Shown: positions 1-9,631 of the stretch, one piece after another
How positions within the stretch are numbered: the first letter of the stretch is position 1
Layout: each line of letters opens with the position of its first letter
Assembly (NCBI RefSeq): GCF_009792795.1
Contig: NZ_VKHQ01000003.1
Location: forward strand, 859,601 to 923,600
DNA from: Cognatiluteimonas profundi
GTDB lineage: Bacteria > Pseudomonadota > Gammaproteobacteria > Xanthomonadales > Xanthomonadaceae
Reading direction: 5' to 3'
Length of the DNA stretch: 64,000 nt
Made by a program: the position numbers and the translations under genes
The notes under the pieces: model-generated
Told to the model about the DNA's origin: nothing
Database searches by the model: none
The model's input: the letters and a program-made list of their open reading frames with translations, nothing else

Positions 1-728
1 GGGGCGGTCGGCGACCAGCGGTTGCCCTTGGGCCCCTTCTTGATGTCGACGCCATCGGGATTGTTGGACCCGACTTCGTGCAGGGCGCCCAAGTGCAGCA
101 CGACCAGCAGCAGCAGGACCAGCGGCAGCGCGATCACGTGCAGCGCGAAGAAACGACCCAGCGTCGCATCCGCGGGCAGGTAGTCACCCATGATCCATTC
201 GGTCAGGCCCTGCCCGATGTAGGGAATGGCGCCGAAGAGCGAAATGATCACCTTCGCGCCCCAGAAGGACATCTGTCCCCACGGCAGCACGTAGCCCATG
301 AAGGCTTCGGCCATCAGCACCAGGTAGATGACCATGCCGAGCAGCCAGACCAGCTCGCGTGGCTTCTGGTAGCTGCCGTACAGCAGGCCGCGGAACATGT
401 GCAGGTACACGACGATGAAGAACAGCGAGGCGCCGGTCGTGTGCATGTAGCGGATCAGCCAGCCCCACTCCACGTCGCGCATGATGTATTCGACGGACGC
501 GAACGCCTGGTCGGCGGCCGGCTTGAAGTGCATCGTCAGGAAGATGCCGGTGACGATCTGGTTGACCAGCACCAGCATCGCGAGCGAGCCGAAGTAGTAC
601 CAGATGTTGAAGTTCTTCGGCGCGTAGTACTCGGTCATGTGCTTGCGATACATGGGCATCATGCCCGGCGCGCGCGCGTTGACCCAATCCATCACGTTGC
701 CGGCGGTACGGGTGATGACATTCGCCAT
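1..728 (-). CDS. petB: Cytochrome b of the bc1 complex (3' end cut by window)
   Basis: Membrane subunit of ubiquinol:cytochrome c reductase (complex III), which carries the two b hemes and the quinone sites. The first ~242 residues are visible and the gene continues past the left edge. The protein begins [10 protein letters not shown] and shows the family pattern: a helix with paired heme histidines ([10 protein letters not shown]...YLHMFRG), the [12 protein letters not shown] quinol-site loop, and the second histidine pair in [11 protein letters not shown] and [12 protein letters not shown], followed by the SNNPDG loop. The start ATG lies 4 bp after the Rieske gene stop, so both are surely one operon (petA-petB, with cytochrome c1 expected beyond the edge). 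Identification is by family motifs and is secure. Confidence 0.97.
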   Translation of the reverse strand, partial: MANVITRTAGNVMDWVNARAPGMMPMYRKHMTEYYAPKNFNIWYYFGSLAMLVLVNQIVTGIFLTMHFKPAADQAFASVEYIMRDVEWGWLIRYMHTTGASLFFIVVYLHMFRGLLYGSYQKPRELVWLLGMVIYLVLMAEAFMGYVLPWGQMSFWGAKVIISLFGAIPYIGQGLTEWIMGDYLPADATLGRFFALHVIALPLVLLLLVVLHLGALHEVGSNNPDGVDIKKGPKGNRWSPTA

Positions 729-731
729 GGC

Positions 732-1382
732 TTACGCAGCTCCCGTGCTGGTGGATGACCCGGGATCGAGGCCGATGACGATCATCGTGTCGCTTTCATA
801 GTTGTGCGGCGGCACCGCCAGGTTGAACGGCGCCGGGACGCCGTCGTACACGCGACCGGCCATGTCGTAGCGCGATTTATGGCAGGGGCAGAAATAGCCA
901 CCCTTCCAGTCCGGATCGAACGGCTCGGGCTTGATTTCGGCCACCATCTCGGGCGAACAGCCCAGGTGGGTGCAGATGCCGACAAGCACGGAGATTTCCG
1001 GCTTGATCGAGCGATAGTGGTAGTCGCCCTTGAGCACGTAGGCCGGCTGCTGGTCGGCATTCGTCGACTTGGGATCGCGCAGGCGCGAGTCCAGGGTCGG
1101 CAGGATGTCGAGCATCTGCTTGGTGCGCTTGACGATCCAGATCGGCTGGCCGCGCCACTCCAGGACGATGCGCATGCCGTCCTGCAAGGCGCTGATGTCC
1201 TGCTTCACCGGCGCGCCGGCCAGCTTGGCCTTCGCGCTCGGGTTCCAGGACTTGATGAACGGAACCGCGACGAAACCAACCCCCACCGCTCCCACCACGG
1301 CGGTGGTCGCAGTCAGGAACCGCCGCCGGCCCTGGTTGATCGGCTGATCCTCCAGGCGCTCTTCGACCGCATCATTGCCCAT
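732..1382 (-). CDS. petA: Rieske iron-sulfur subunit of cytochrome bc1 complex
   Basis: 216-residue [2Fe-2S] protein that passes electrons from quinol to cytochrome c1 at the periplasmic face. An N-terminal twin-arginine-like RRRFLT (about residues 19-24) precedes one hydrophobic anchor (about 25-43). The cluster-binding boxes are intact: CTHLGC (137-142) and CPCH (165-168) followed by SRYD. Length is normal for proteobacterial PetA. It is the first gene of the petAB(C) operon, with petB 4 bp downstream. The 154-bp gap upstream, to the lytic transglycosylase on the same strand, should contain the promoter. No anomalies seen. Confidence 0.97.
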   Translation of the reverse strand: MGNDAVEERLEDQPINQGRRRFLTATTAVVGAVGVGFVAVPFIKSWNPSAKAKLAGAPVKQDISALQDGMRIVLEWRGQPIWIVKRTKQMLDILPTLDSRLRDPKSTNADQQPAYVLKGDYHYRSIKPEISVLVGICTHLGCSPEMVAEIKPEPFDPDWKGGYFCPCHKSRYDMAGRVYDGVPAPFNLAVPPHNYESDTMIVIGLDPGSSTSTGAA

Positions 1383-1536
1383 CAGGCACTCCGCAAGAAT
1401 TCAATAGTCAGGCAGGTTGCCGGTACCGCGCTTGCGCAGGAACCGACACCGCAAAGACGGGGAAGTGTAACGGAAGGCTGAATCGACCGACAACGTTTCC
1501 GCGCCGACGAGTCGATCCGGGCATACGGACCCCGCC

Positions 1537-2433
1537 TCAGCGCGCGGCGAAGCTGCTGCCCCGGTAGCGCTGGGCCAGCAGGCCCACCCGCTGGACGTAG
1601 CGTCGGGTCTCACTGTAGGGCGGCACTCCCTTGTACTTGTCGACGGCCCCCTCGCCCGCGTTGTAGCCGGCGGCGGCCAGGGCCAGGTCGCCATTGAAGC
1701 GCTTCAGCAGGAAAGCCAGGTACTGCACCCCGCCACGAATGTTCTGCCCGGCGTCGAAGGGGTTGCCGACCCCGAACCGGCGCGCGGTGGCTGGCATCAA
1801 CTGCATCAGCCCCTGGGCACCGACACGCGACAGCGCGTTGGGGCGGAAGGCGGACTCGGCGTGGATGATGGCGCGCACGACCGCTTCCTCGACGCCGTAA
1901 TCCCGCGATGCGGCGGCGATTTCGGTCCGGTAGGCATCCGTGTTCAGGCGGATGCTGGAGAAGTTCACCTGCGGCGCCGCCGCGCAGGCGAAGCAGGTCT
2001 CCATCTCGAAGATCGGATATTCGACCCGGCTGACCGTCACGTTGGCCACGCCACGCGGCCGGCGGTTGCTGAAATTGCGCACGCCGCGTGCATCGACATA
2101 GGAAAACGTCGTCGAGGCGCCCATGCGCAGGAATCGGGGACGCCTGGGGGCGCTGTCCGCCGCCGGCAATGCGTCGCGGGTGATGCCGGCTGTCGTTCCA
2201 TTTGCCGTCATGACGCTGCCCGACGGGGCCGAAGGAACCCGGGGCGTCGCGGGCGGCGGCTGGTAGGCCTGCGTCCGGTAACTGCTCACGACCGCACAGC
2301 TGGCACCGGCGATCCGTCGGCTGGAATAGCTGCGGACCCCGTCGCCACTGTCGCAACGGTAGACGGTGCCGGCAACGGCAGGGGCCGCCGCCAGCAGGCA
2401 GATCAACGTCAGGATCACCCGGCCCCCGTTCAT
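1537..2433 (-). CDS. Exported SLT-type lytic transglycosylase
   Basis: 298 residues. A signal peptide (about 1-21, cut near AVAG) leads into a DUF4124-like small domain (GTVYRCDSGDG) and a Pro/Ala-rich linker. The C-terminal goose-lysozyme-like SLT domain (about 165-290) has the catalytic Glu193 in HAESAFRP, GLMQLMP (208-214) and the AGYNAGEGAV loop (255-264). The family cleaves the MurNAc-GlcNAc bond of peptidoglycan to anhydro-muropeptides; this one would act in the periplasm. A Cys pair (ETCFAC, 147/150) before the domain is unusual and could form a disulfide. It stands alone on the minus strand, divergent from miaB. Confidence 0.92.
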   Translation of the reverse strand: MNGGRVILTLICLLAAAPAVAGTVYRCDSGDGVRSYSSRRIAGASCAVVSSYRTQAYQPPPATPRVPSAPSGSVMTANGTTAGITRDALPAADSAPRRPRFLRMGASTTFSYVDARGVRNFSNRRPRGVANVTVSRVEYPIFEMETCFACAAAPQVNFSSIRLNTDAYRTEIAAASRDYGVEEAVVRAIIHAESAFRPNALSRVGAQGLMQLMPATARRFGVGNPFDAGQNIRGGVQYLAFLLKRFNGDLALAAAGYNAGEGAVDKYKGVPPYSETRRYVQRVGLLAQRYRGSSFAAR

Positions 2434-2572
2434 GCGGCGACGTTACCGCCGGGGTTCGACCTTGACAAGTACTTGATCTGTATGAAGGTCACGTTCACGG
2501 ACATCCGGCCGGCGACGGCCGGATACACTGCGCGCCCGGCGCGGACTCCCCACCGCCCTCCCGGATCCATCC

Positions 2573-3991
2573 ATGACGACACCCAGCTTTCCCGCCCTGC
2601 ATCCGGTCCCCGTCGCCCCCTCGGTCGAGTCCTCGCCCGCGCCGCGCGGAAAGGTCTTCATCAAGACCCACGGCTGCCAGATGAACGAGTACGACTCGGC
2701 GCGCATGGCCGATGTCCTGCTGGATTCCGAAGGCCTGGAGCTGACCACCAACGTCGAGGAAGCGGACGTCATCCTGGTCAACACCTGCTCGATCCGCGAG
2801 AAGGCGCAGGACAAGGTCTTCAGCCAGCTGGGTCGCTGGAAGGCGCTGAAGAGCGGCGACCGCCCGGTCCTGATCGGCGTCGGCGGATGCGTGGCGTCCC
2901 AGGAAGGTGCGGCGATCCTCGACCGCGCGCCGTACGTCGACCTGGTATTCGGCCCGCAGACCCTGCATCGCCTGCCCGAGCTGCTCCGTGCACGCCGCGA
3001 CACCGGCAAGTCGCAGGTCGACATCAGCTTCCCGGAGATCGAGAAGTTCGATCGCCTGCCCGAGCCGCGCGCCGACGGCCCGAGTGCCTTCGTCTCGATC
3101 ATGGAAGGCTGCTCGAAATATTGTTCGTTCTGCGTGGTGCCCTACACGCGCGGCGAGGAAGTCAGCCGCCCGTTCGAGGACGTGCTGGTGGAGGTCGCGC
3201 AACTGGCCGCGCAGGGCGTGCGCGAAGTCAACCTGCTCGGCCAGAACGTCAACGCCTATCGCGGCCCGATCGCCACGGTCGACGGCGGACCGGGCGAAGA
3301 GTTCGCCGACCTCGCGTTGCTGATCGGCGCCATTGCCGAGATCGAGGGCATCGGCCGGATCCGTTTCACGACATCGCACCCGCTGGAATTTTCCGACTCG
3401 CTGATCGAGGCGTATCGCGACGTCCCGCAACTGGCCAATTACCTGCACCTGCCGGTGCAGTCGGGATCCGATCGCGTGCTGTCGGCAATGAAGCGCGGCT
3501 ACACCGCGCTGGAGTTCAAGCAGAAGATCCGCAAGCTGCGCGCCGTGCGGCCGGATATTTCGGTGTCGTCGGATTTCATCGTCGGATTCCCGGGTGAAAC
3601 CGATGCCGATTTCGACAGGACGATGAAGTTGATCCAGGACATCGGCTTCGACCAGTCGTTCTCATTCATCTATTCGCGCCGTCCCGGCACGCCCGCGGCC
3701 GACCTTGCCGACGACACCCCGGCGCAGGTCAAGCAGGCACGGCTGCAGCGCCTGCAGGCCCACGTCAGCGCGCATGCCGCGACGATCTCCGAAGCGATGC
3801 TGGGCAGCGTGCAGCGCATCCTTGTCGAGGGTCCATCCAAACGCGACCCGGGCGAGTTGACCGGCAGGACAGAGAACATGCGGTCGGTCAATTTTGCCGG
3901 GGATCCGCGCATGGTCGGGCAGTTCGTCGACGTCGTGATCACCCAGGCGATGAGCAATTCATTGCGCGGGCGGGTGGTCGAAGCCGCCTAG
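2573..3991 (+). CDS. miaB: tRNA-2-methylthio-N6-dimethylallyladenosine synthase
   Basis: 472-residue radical-SAM methylthiotransferase that adds the 2-methylthio group to i6A37 of tRNAs reading UNN codons. The UPF0004 domain carries Cys35 (KTHGCQMN), Cys72 (NTCSIREKA) and Cys106 (GGCVAS) for the auxiliary cluster. The radical-SAM triad is Cys180/184/187 in [18 protein letters not shown], and a C-terminal TRAM domain follows. Length fits MiaB. In E. coli miaB is followed directly by ybeZ-ybeY-corC-lnt; here a convergent four-gene ABC cluster lies between miaB and ybeZ (see findings). The gene ends in a strong inverted repeat at 4003-4073. Confidence 0.98.
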   Translation: MTTPSFPALHPVPVAPSVESSPAPRGKVFIKTHGCQMNEYDSARMADVLLDSEGLELTTNVEEADVILVNTCSIREKAQDKVFSQLGRWKALKSGDRPVLIGVGGCVASQEGAAILDRAPYVDLVFGPQTLHRLPELLRARRDTGKSQVDISFPEIEKFDRLPEPRADGPSAFVSIMEGCSKYCSFCVVPYTRGEEVSRPFEDVLVEVAQLAAQGVREVNLLGQNVNAYRGPIATVDGGPGEEFADLALLIGAIAEIEGIGRIRFTTSHPLEFSDSLIEAYRDVPQLANYLHLPVQSGSDRVLSAMKRGYTALEFKQKIRKLRAVRPDISVSSDFIVGFPGETDADFDRTMKLIQDIGFDQSFSFIYSRRPGTPAADLADDTPAQVKQARLQRLQAHVSAHAATISEAMLGSVQRILVEGPSKRDPGELTGRTENMRSVNFAGDPRMVGQFVDVVITQAMSNSLRGRVVEAA

Positions 3992-4002
3992 CAGAGCGGC
4001 TC

Positions 4003-4073
4003 TTGTGGGAGCGACGTCAGTCGCGATGACTCTGCCAATGCGATATCGATCGCGACTCACGTCGCTCCCACAA
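4003..4073. repeat. REP-type inverted repeat, possible bidirectional terminator
   Basis: A ~24-bp arm starting TTGTGGGAGCGACGT pairs with its near-perfect complement ending ACGTCGCTCCCACAA (one mismatch), around a ~22-bp loop. It sits between the convergent 3' ends of miaB and the ABC permease. The arm resembles the REP units at 50263-50464 (GTAGGAGCGGCGTAAGC), with GTGGGAGC in place of GTAGGAGC. REP palindromes commonly stabilise or terminate transcripts from both sides; that role is inferred. Confidence 0.8.
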
Positions 4074-4081
4074 AATGCAGG

Positions 4082-5209
4082 TCAATCCAGGCGCTTGCGG
4101 AAGCGCAGGATCGCCGCGAGCATCATCACCGTGGTGAATACCAGCAGTGCCACCACGTCCGGCCACAGCGTCAACAGGTCGGCGCCGCGCAGCATCACCC
4201 CGCGGATGATGCGCAGGAAATGCGTCAGCGGCAGCACTTCGGCCAGCCACTGGATCGCAACCGGCATCCCGTCGAAGGGAAACATGAAACCCGACAGCAG
4301 GATCGATGGCAGGAAGACGAAGAACGTCATCTGCATCGCCTGGAATTGCGACTGCGCCTTGGTCGAGATCAGCAGTCCCAGCGTCAGGTTGGCGACGATG
4401 AGCAGCACCGAGGCCAGGTAGACGTCGAGAAGGCTGCCGCGGACGGGGACCTTGAACAGCCAGACACCCAGCGCCAGCACGACGGTCGTCTGCAGCAGGC
4501 CGATCACGACGTACGGAAGCACCTTGCCGACCATCAGCTCCGTGCGGCTGAGCGGCGTTGCGATCAGCATCTCCAGGTTGCCGCGCTCGCGTTCGCGCAC
4601 GATCGCGACTCCCGTGAACAGCACCATCGTCATGGTCAGGATCACCCCGATCAGGCCGGGGACGATATTGACGGCCGAGCGCCGTTCGGGGTTGTAGAAC
4701 GCGACCACGCTGACCGGGTTCGCGGCGGCCTGGTCCGGACCCAGGCGCCGTTGCGTGGCCGCCTGCGCCGCGACCGGGGCGGTGCTGTCCAGCGGCATCT
4801 GCGCCAGCTGCATCGCCGCGCTCTGCACGACCGTGTCGCTGCCGTCGACCAATACCTGCACGGCTTCCCGGCCATCGATGCGGCGCCTGTCGAAATCGCG
4901 GGGGATCGCGACGCCGATGCTGATCGTCCCGCGCTGCAGCAACGCCATCAGGTCCTGCGGGGTGCGCGCGGGGGCGACCGGGCGGATGACGCCGGTGGCC
5001 AACATGTCCATCACCATCGCGCGCGATGCTGACGTGCCGGCCTCGTCGGCGATCGCCGCCGGCAATCCGCGCAGGTTGAGGTTGATCGCGAATCCGAACA
5101 GCACCAGCTGCATCACCGGGATGCCCAGGATCATCGCCAGGGTGACGCGGTCGCGGCGCAGCTGGCGCAGTTCCTTGACGACGACCGCCAGCATCCGCCG
5201 CAGGTTCAT
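4082..5209 (-). CDS. ABC-2 type transporter permease (YbhS/YbhR-like)
   Basis: 375-residue membrane subunit of an ABC-2 exporter. One N-terminal helix (about 20-42) is followed by a large periplasmic domain (about 45-180). Five to six helices follow (about 180-370), with the conserved RERERGNLEMLIATPLSR element between the first two and FVFLPSILLSGFMFP near the end. This ABC2_membrane_3 layout is that of E. coli YbhS/YbhR and YhhJ. It is last in the tetR-hlyD-ATPase-permease operon and overlaps the ATPase by 4 bp (ATGA). Only one permease is encoded, so a homodimer is likely. The substrate is unknown; drug-like amphiphiles are typical for the family. Confidence 0.93.
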   Translation of the reverse strand: MNLRRMLAVVVKELRQLRRDRVTLAMILGIPVMQLVLFGFAINLNLRGLPAAIADEAGTSASRAMVMDMLATGVIRPVAPARTPQDLMALLQRGTISIGVAIPRDFDRRRIDGREAVQVLVDGSDTVVQSAAMQLAQMPLDSTAPVAAQAATQRRLGPDQAAANPVSVVAFYNPERRSAVNIVPGLIGVILTMTMVLFTGVAIVRERERGNLEMLIATPLSRTELMVGKVLPYVVIGLLQTTVVLALGVWLFKVPVRGSLLDVYLASVLLIVANLTLGLLISTKAQSQFQAMQMTFFVFLPSILLSGFMFPFDGMPVAIQWLAEVLPLTHFLRIIRGVMLRGADLLTLWPDVVALLVFTTVMMLAAILRFRKRLD

Positions 5210-6189
5210 GCCGCACGCTCGCGTTGCGAGTCGGCACCGCCGCGATGCCGCGTCACGGCGACGAAGACATCCTCCAGGTTCGGTGGCGCGGCCTCCACTT
5301 GCGCAGGCATCCCTGCAGCGGCGAGCGCATCGCGGACGCGCGTCGCGATGTCGCCACTGTCATCGGCGAGGATCCGCAACGCATTGCCGACCTGGGCGAC
5401 GCTCAGCACGCCCGGCAAGCGTCCAAGGATTGCGTGCGCGCGCCTTGGCTGTGCGACGTGGACGACGGCGGTGCGGCCCTTGATCGAATCCGCCAGCGCG
5501 GTCGGCGTGCCATCCGCCACCAGCACGCCATGGTCGAGGATCGCCAGCCGATGGCAGCGTTCGGCTTCGTCCATCAGGTGCGTGGACACCAGGATGGTGG
5601 TGCCGCCGTCGATCAGCTGGAACAGACTCTCCCAGAAATCGCGGCGCGATTCCGGATCGACGGCGCTGGTCGGTTCGTCCAGGAACAGCAATTCGGGCGA
5701 GTGCACGACCGCGCCGGCCAGCGCGAGGCGCTGCTTCTGGCCACCACTGAGGGTGCCGGCGAGCTGTCGCTCCATCCCCTGGAAACGGTATTGCTCGACC
5801 AATGCATCGACGCGCCCGGCGGCCTTCGCGCGGGGGACATCCTGCACCGCCGCGAGGAACTCCAGGTTCTCGCGCACGGTAAGGTCTTCGAACAACGAAA
5901 AGCGTTGCGTCATGTATCCAATCCGACGCCGCAGCGCTTCCGCCTGGCGCGGCACCTGCAACCCGAGCACCTCGATCTCGCCGGCGGTTGGCGTCAGCAG
6001 GCCGCACAGCATGCGGATGGTGGTCGACTTGCCGGAGCCGTTCGGGCCCAGGAACCCGTAGACCTGCGCCTTGGGGACGCGCAGGTCGACCTTGTCGACG
6101 GCCACCAGATCGCCGAAGCGCTTGGTCAATCCCTGCGCCCGGATGGCGATATCCGGGGACGCGGCATCGCGTCCGCTTACCGGTTCCAT
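5206..6189 (-). CDS. ABC transporter ATP-binding protein (exporter, YbhF half-size)
   Basis: 327-residue single nucleotide-binding domain: Walker A GPNGSGKS (about 48-55), signature LSGGQKQR, Walker B LLFLDEPTSAVDP, then a ~90-residue C-terminal extension usual in ABC-2 exporter ATPases. E. coli YbhF fuses two such domains; here there is one. The start ATG lies inside the 3' end of the hlyD-like gene (13-bp overlap) and the stop overlaps the permease, so translation is coupled. With the HlyD-like lipoprotein it would form an ATP-driven efflux complex across the envelope. Confidence 0.95.
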   Translation of the reverse strand: MEPVSGRDAASPDIAIRAQGLTKRFGDLVAVDKVDLRVPKAQVYGFLGPNGSGKSTTIRMLCGLLTPTAGEIEVLGLQVPRQAEALRRRIGYMTQRFSLFEDLTVRENLEFLAAVQDVPRAKAAGRVDALVEQYRFQGMERQLAGTLSGGQKQRLALAGAVVHSPELLFLDEPTSAVDPESRRDFWESLFQLIDGGTTILVSTHLMDEAERCHRLAILDHGVLVADGTPTALADSIKGRTAVVHVAQPRRAHAILGRLPGVLSVAQVGNALRILADDSGDIATRVRDALAAAGMPAQVEAAPPNLEDVFVAVTRHRGGADSQRERAA

Positions 6190-7148
6190 TGCGCCTGCAC
6201 CGGCAGCCCCGCCGGGAGCCGGGCCGCATCGCGCCCGAGTTGCACTTCGGCCAGGTAACTCAGCCGCGCCGCATCGGCGCCGAACAGCGCGTAATAGGGA
6301 GTGAAGCTGGGTTCGCTGCGCACGCTGCGCACGTGGCCGACGAAGGCGTCGGCGACGCCTTCGACCTGCACGCGCACGCTGTCGCCGACATGCACCCGCG
6401 CACGCTGTCGTTCGGGCACATAGATGCGTGCGTATGGCGCCGGCCCCACCAGCAGCACCGCCAGTGGCGCGCCGACCGGCGGCTGGTCGCCGAGCTTGTA
6501 GGGAAGGCTGTCGACGACCCCGTCGCGGGTGGCGGTCACATCGAGTTTCCGCAAGGTCACGACCTGGGCCGCGGCCTGGGCCTCCGATGCCTGCAGCGCC
6601 GCCACGCCCTGCCCGACCCGTTCGCTGCGGGTGCCGTGTTCGAGCTCGGCAAGCGCCGCCTCGGCGGCCCGCACCTGCGCCTGTGCGTTGCCGGCGGCCG
6701 CTCGCGCCCGATCGACATCGGCGGCGGCGACCAGCTGCCTGCGTCCCAGCGGCACCAGCCGCGCGGAGTACGCCTGGGCGTCACGCGCCTGCGCCTGCGC
6801 CGCAGCCAGTTGCGCGCGCGCCTGGGCGATCGCCTCCACGCGCGGGCCGGCACGCAACTCGGCAAGTGCTTCGCGTTGTTGCCGCGCCTGCGCCTGCGCG
6901 GCCTGCGTTGTCGCCAGCGTGCGCGTGTCTTCCAGTCGCAGCAGCAATTGCCCGGCACGGACGCGCTCGCCCTCGCGCACCGCGACCGCGACGACGCGCT
7001 CCGATGCCGGTGCCGGCACCGTGATCCGGTCGTATTCCAGCGTGCCAAGGGCCTGGCTCGATGGCTGGGCACAACCCGCGGATGCCATGGCCACCAGCAC
7101 CGCCAATGCGAAGCGGCGGACTCCAGCTGTTTTACGAACGTCATGCAT
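6177..7148 (-). CDS. HlyD-family periplasmic adaptor lipoprotein (YbhG-like)
   Basis: 323 residues. The signal peptide ends in a lipobox (ASAGC, Cys26), so it is probably a lipoprotein. A biotinyl-lipoyl-like half motif (PAPASERVVAVAVREGERV) is followed by a long Ala/Gln/Arg-rich coiled coil (about 75-215), the second lipoyl half (LDVTATRDGVVDSL) and a beta-barrel (IYVPERQRARVHVGDSV). This is the order of membrane-fusion proteins that bridge an inner-membrane ABC pump to an outer-membrane channel. The start overlaps the tetR 3' end by 8 bp. No TolC gene is nearby, so a TolC encoded elsewhere is presumed. Confidence 0.93.
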   Translation of the reverse strand: MHDVRKTAGVRRFALAVLVAMASAGCAQPSSQALGTLEYDRITVPAPASERVVAVAVREGERVRAGQLLLRLEDTRTLATTQAAQAQARQQREALAELRAGPRVEAIAQARAQLAAAQAQARDAQAYSARLVPLGRRQLVAAADVDRARAAAGNAQAQVRAAEAALAELEHGTRSERVGQGVAALQASEAQAAAQVVTLRKLDVTATRDGVVDSLPYKLGDQPPVGAPLAVLLVGPAPYARIYVPERQRARVHVGDSVRVQVEGVADAFVGHVRSVRSEPSFTPYYALFGADAARLSYLAEVQLGRDAARLPAGLPVQAQWNR

Positions 7149-7818
7149 GGTGGGCTCCGGGAGCGGCGAGTGCCAGGCCGTTGTCGAGCAGTGCGATGGT
7201 GTGTTCGCGCATTGCGTCCGCGTCGATGTCGTCGGCCTGGAACATCTGACGCCAGATCGGCGCTCCGGCAGCGGGGAACAACGTCAGCCCCACCAGCGAC
7301 ACCACCAGCAGGCGCGGATCGAGCCGCGGATTCATCTCGCCGTCGCGCTGCGCCTGGGCGAAGCGCGCCGCCATCGCGCGCGGGATCAGCGGCGCGACGC
7401 GATCCACCAGCAGCGGGCGCAACGCGCCGCCTTCGCACAGGACTTCGCGCACCCACAAGGCGGGCAGCCACGGGTAACGGGCGATGGCTTCGTCCATGCC
7501 CCGGACGAAGGCGGCCACCTGCGCGGCGATGTCGCCGTCGGCGCGTTGCAGCGACGCCCGCACCGTGTCGAATGCGGCGACCAGGCGCTCCTGCATGACG
7601 GCTTCCTGCAACTGCGACTTGTCGCCGAAGTAGTAATGCAGCAGCGCCGGGTTGACGTTGGCTTCGCGGGCGATGCTGCGCAGCGACGTTGCGCCGATGC
7701 CGATCCGCGAGTAGCAGGCCACCGCCGCATCGAGCAGGCGCTCGCGCTGGTCCGGTCCGTCGCCGGCGGGACGACCGGCCCGGCGTGGCTGGGGTTTTCC
7801 TGTGGCTGCCTGGCTCAT
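7141..7818 (-). CDS. TetR-family repressor (CecR-like) of the ABC exporter operon
   Basis: 225 residues from the ATG at 7818; the frame is open further upstream but that extension crosses the AT-rich operator, so the start after it is chosen. The N-terminal HTH (about 44-70) reads TSLRSIAREANVNPALLHYYF, the classic TetR recognition helix region. The C-terminal domain contains WLPALWVREVL and resembles DUF1956/CecR ligand domains. It is first in the operon with hlyD-ATPase-permease, the order of E. coli cecR-ybhGFSR. A perfect palindrome 2 bp upstream of its start codon predicts autorepression relieved by the pump substrate. Confidence 0.93.
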   Translation of the reverse strand: MSQAATGKPQPRRAGRPAGDGPDQRERLLDAAVACYSRIGIGATSLRSIAREANVNPALLHYYFGDKSQLQEAVMQERLVAAFDTVRASLQRADGDIAAQVAAFVRGMDEAIARYPWLPALWVREVLCEGGALRPLLVDRVAPLIPRAMAARFAQAQRDGEMNPRLDPRLLVVSLVGLTLFPAAGAPIWRQMFQADDIDADAMREHTIALLDNGLALAAPGAHHA

Positions 7819-7820
7819 GC

Positions 7821-7850
7821 CATATTTAATTACATGTTTAATTAAATATG
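7821..7850. promoter_or_regulatory. Perfect palindrome, predicted TetR/CecR-like operator
   Basis: Two identical 11-bp arms (CATATTTAATT and its exact complement AATTAAATATG) flank an 8-bp centre. The 30-bp block is almost pure A+T in very GC-rich DNA and ends 2 bp before the tetR start codon. This position blocks initiation of the operon. It also lies 100 bp upstream of the divergent ybeZ gene, so ybeZ could be affected too. Assigning it to the adjacent TetR is inference from position. Confidence 0.85.
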
Positions 7851-7949
7851 CAAGCCCATGCGTCGGCGTGGCCTTCTTTTGCGATTGGCGGCACGCCGTA
7901 GCAAGCTTGGACGCCGCGCCTGCGCGCGCAGAACTGAAGACAGCCCCTG

Positions 7950-8948
7950 ATGCCTTCGCGTACCACGCCAGCCGCGTCCAGCGCGGAATTCGTCCTCGAC
8001 CCACCCGACGCCGAACGCCTGGCCAATCTCAGCGGGCCCTTCGACGCGCACCTGCGCCTGGTCGAATTGCGCCTGGGCGTGGAGATCGCCAATCGTGGCA
8101 ACGTCTTCCGGATCACCGGTTCGAAGGCCGATGTCGCCAGGGGCGAACGGCTGCTGCGCACGCTCTGGGACGACACGGCCGACGAAACACTGTCCCCGCC
8201 GTCGATCCACCTGCGGCTTGCCGAGTGCGAATCAGCGGCGGCGCCCACCAGCGAAATCGAACCGCAGGAGGTGACGATCAAGGTCAACCGCGGCACGATC
8301 CGCGGCCGCGGCGCCAACCAGGCGCGTTACCTGCACGCAATCGCCACGCACGACATCAACTTCGGCATCGGGCCCGCCGGTACCGGCAAGACCTTCCTCG
8401 CGGTCGCGATGGCCGTCGAAGCGCTGAACGAATCGCGCGTGCAACGTCTGGTGCTGGTGCGTCCGGCGGTGGAAGCGGGTGAAAAACTGGGCTTCCTGCC
8501 CGGCGACCTCAGCCAGAAGGTCGATCCCTACCTGCGGCCGCTTTACGACGCGCTCTACGAGATGCTCGGCGTCGAAAAGGTCATCAAGCTGCTGGAAAAG
8601 AACGTCATCGAGATCGCACCGCTGGCCTACATGCGCGGGCGCACGCTCAACGATGCCTTCGTGATCCTGGATGAGGCGCAGAACACCTCGATCGAGCAGA
8701 TGAAGATGTTCCTGACCCGCATCGGCTTCGGTTCGACGGCTGTCGTCACCGGCGACATGACCCAGATCGACCTGCCCAAGCACCAGAAATCCGGGCTGCG
8801 GGACGCCGTCGAGGTGCTGCGCGGCGTCGAGGGCATCAGCTTCACGTTCTTCGAGTCGCGCGACGTCGTCCGCCATGCGCTGGTGGCGCGGATCGTCAAC
8901 GCATATGAAGCGCGCGATGCTCACGATGCGGAAACAGGAGCGGCGTAG
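7950..8948 (+). CDS. ybeZ: PhoH-like ATPase
   Basis: 332 residues. An N-terminal KH-like region (about 15-75, [11 protein letters not shown]) precedes the PhoH ATPase core: Walker A GPAGTGKT (141-148), [19 protein letters not shown], and Walker B VILDEAQN (238-245), then the sensor GDMTQIDLP. The family has ATPase activity and is functionally tied to YbeY in rRNA and ribosome processing. It is followed by ybeY and corC in the usual order. Its expected partner miaB is displaced about 4 kb upstream by the ABC operon. Confidence 0.96.
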   Translation: MPSRTTPAASSAEFVLDPPDAERLANLSGPFDAHLRLVELRLGVEIANRGNVFRITGSKADVARGERLLRTLWDDTADETLSPPSIHLRLAECESAAAPTSEIEPQEVTIKVNRGTIRGRGANQARYLHAIATHDINFGIGPAGTGKTFLAVAMAVEALNESRVQRLVLVRPAVEAGEKLGFLPGDLSQKVDPYLRPLYDALYEMLGVEKVIKLLEKNVIEIAPLAYMRGRTLNDAFVILDEAQNTSIEQMKMFLTRIGFGSTAVVTGDMTQIDLPKHQKSGLRDAVEVLRGVEGISFTFFESRDVVRHALVARIVNAYEARDAHDAETGAA

Positions 8949-9034
8949 CATGCGCAGCGTGCGCCGTCCGAATCCCCGCAGGTGGTCATGCATCCGTTGC
9001 CCGTTCCGATCCTGTCGCTGATGTTCCCGCCACG

Positions 9035-9520
9035 ATGACGAAGGGTCCCGTCAGCCTGGACGTTTCCGTCGGCTATGCCGTGCCGCGCGCCGGATTGCCA
9101 GCGTCGGCGAGCTTCCGCAAGTGGATCGCCGCGGCGTTGCAGAACCGGATCCGCGAAGCCGACCTCGCCGTGCGCCTGGTCGGCGCGCGCGAAGGCCGCG
9201 CCCTCAACCGGCACTACCGGGGCAAGGATTACGCGACCAACGTGCTGAGCTTCCCCGCCGAAACCGACGAGGTGAAGCTGCCCAAAGGCGTCACCATGCC
9301 GCTGCTCGGCGACCTGGTGCTCTGCGCACCGGTCATTGCCCGCGAGGCCCGGGAGCAGAAGAAACCCCTGCTGGCGCATTACGCCCACCTGACCGTGCAC
9401 GGCACCCTGCACCTGCTCGGCTGGGACCATGGCGATGACCGCGAGGCGGAGTGCATGGAGCAGCTGGAGCGGGAAATCCTCGCCGGGATTGGCGTCGAGG
9501 ATCCCTATGTCGAGCGCTGA
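9035..9520 (+). CDS. ybeY: Endoribonuclease YbeY (16S rRNA maturation)
   Basis: 161-residue zinc-dependent single-strand RNase needed for 16S rRNA 3'-end processing and ribosome quality control. The metal site motif H-x3-H-x5-H is intact as [11 protein letters not shown] (His122, His126, His132). The upstream conserved stretches [17 protein letters not shown] and LLGDLVLC are present. Length is typical. It follows ybeZ by 86 bp and precedes corC. Confidence 0.97.
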   Translation: MTKGPVSLDVSVGYAVPRAGLPASASFRKWIAAALQNRIREADLAVRLVGAREGRALNRHYRGKDYATNVLSFPAETDEVKLPKGVTMPLLGDLVLCAPVIAREAREQKKPLLAHYAHLTVHGTLHLLGWDHGDDREAECMEQLEREILAGIGVEDPYVER

Positions 9521-9631
9521 AACCGCCGTCGACGGCCACCTGGCGGGCACTGGCCGTTGCCGGTTTCATTGGCTGGGCTCCGCCGCGCGCTAGACTTCCC
9601 TCGCCCGCCCCAGGGCGCCTGCACGAACAAG

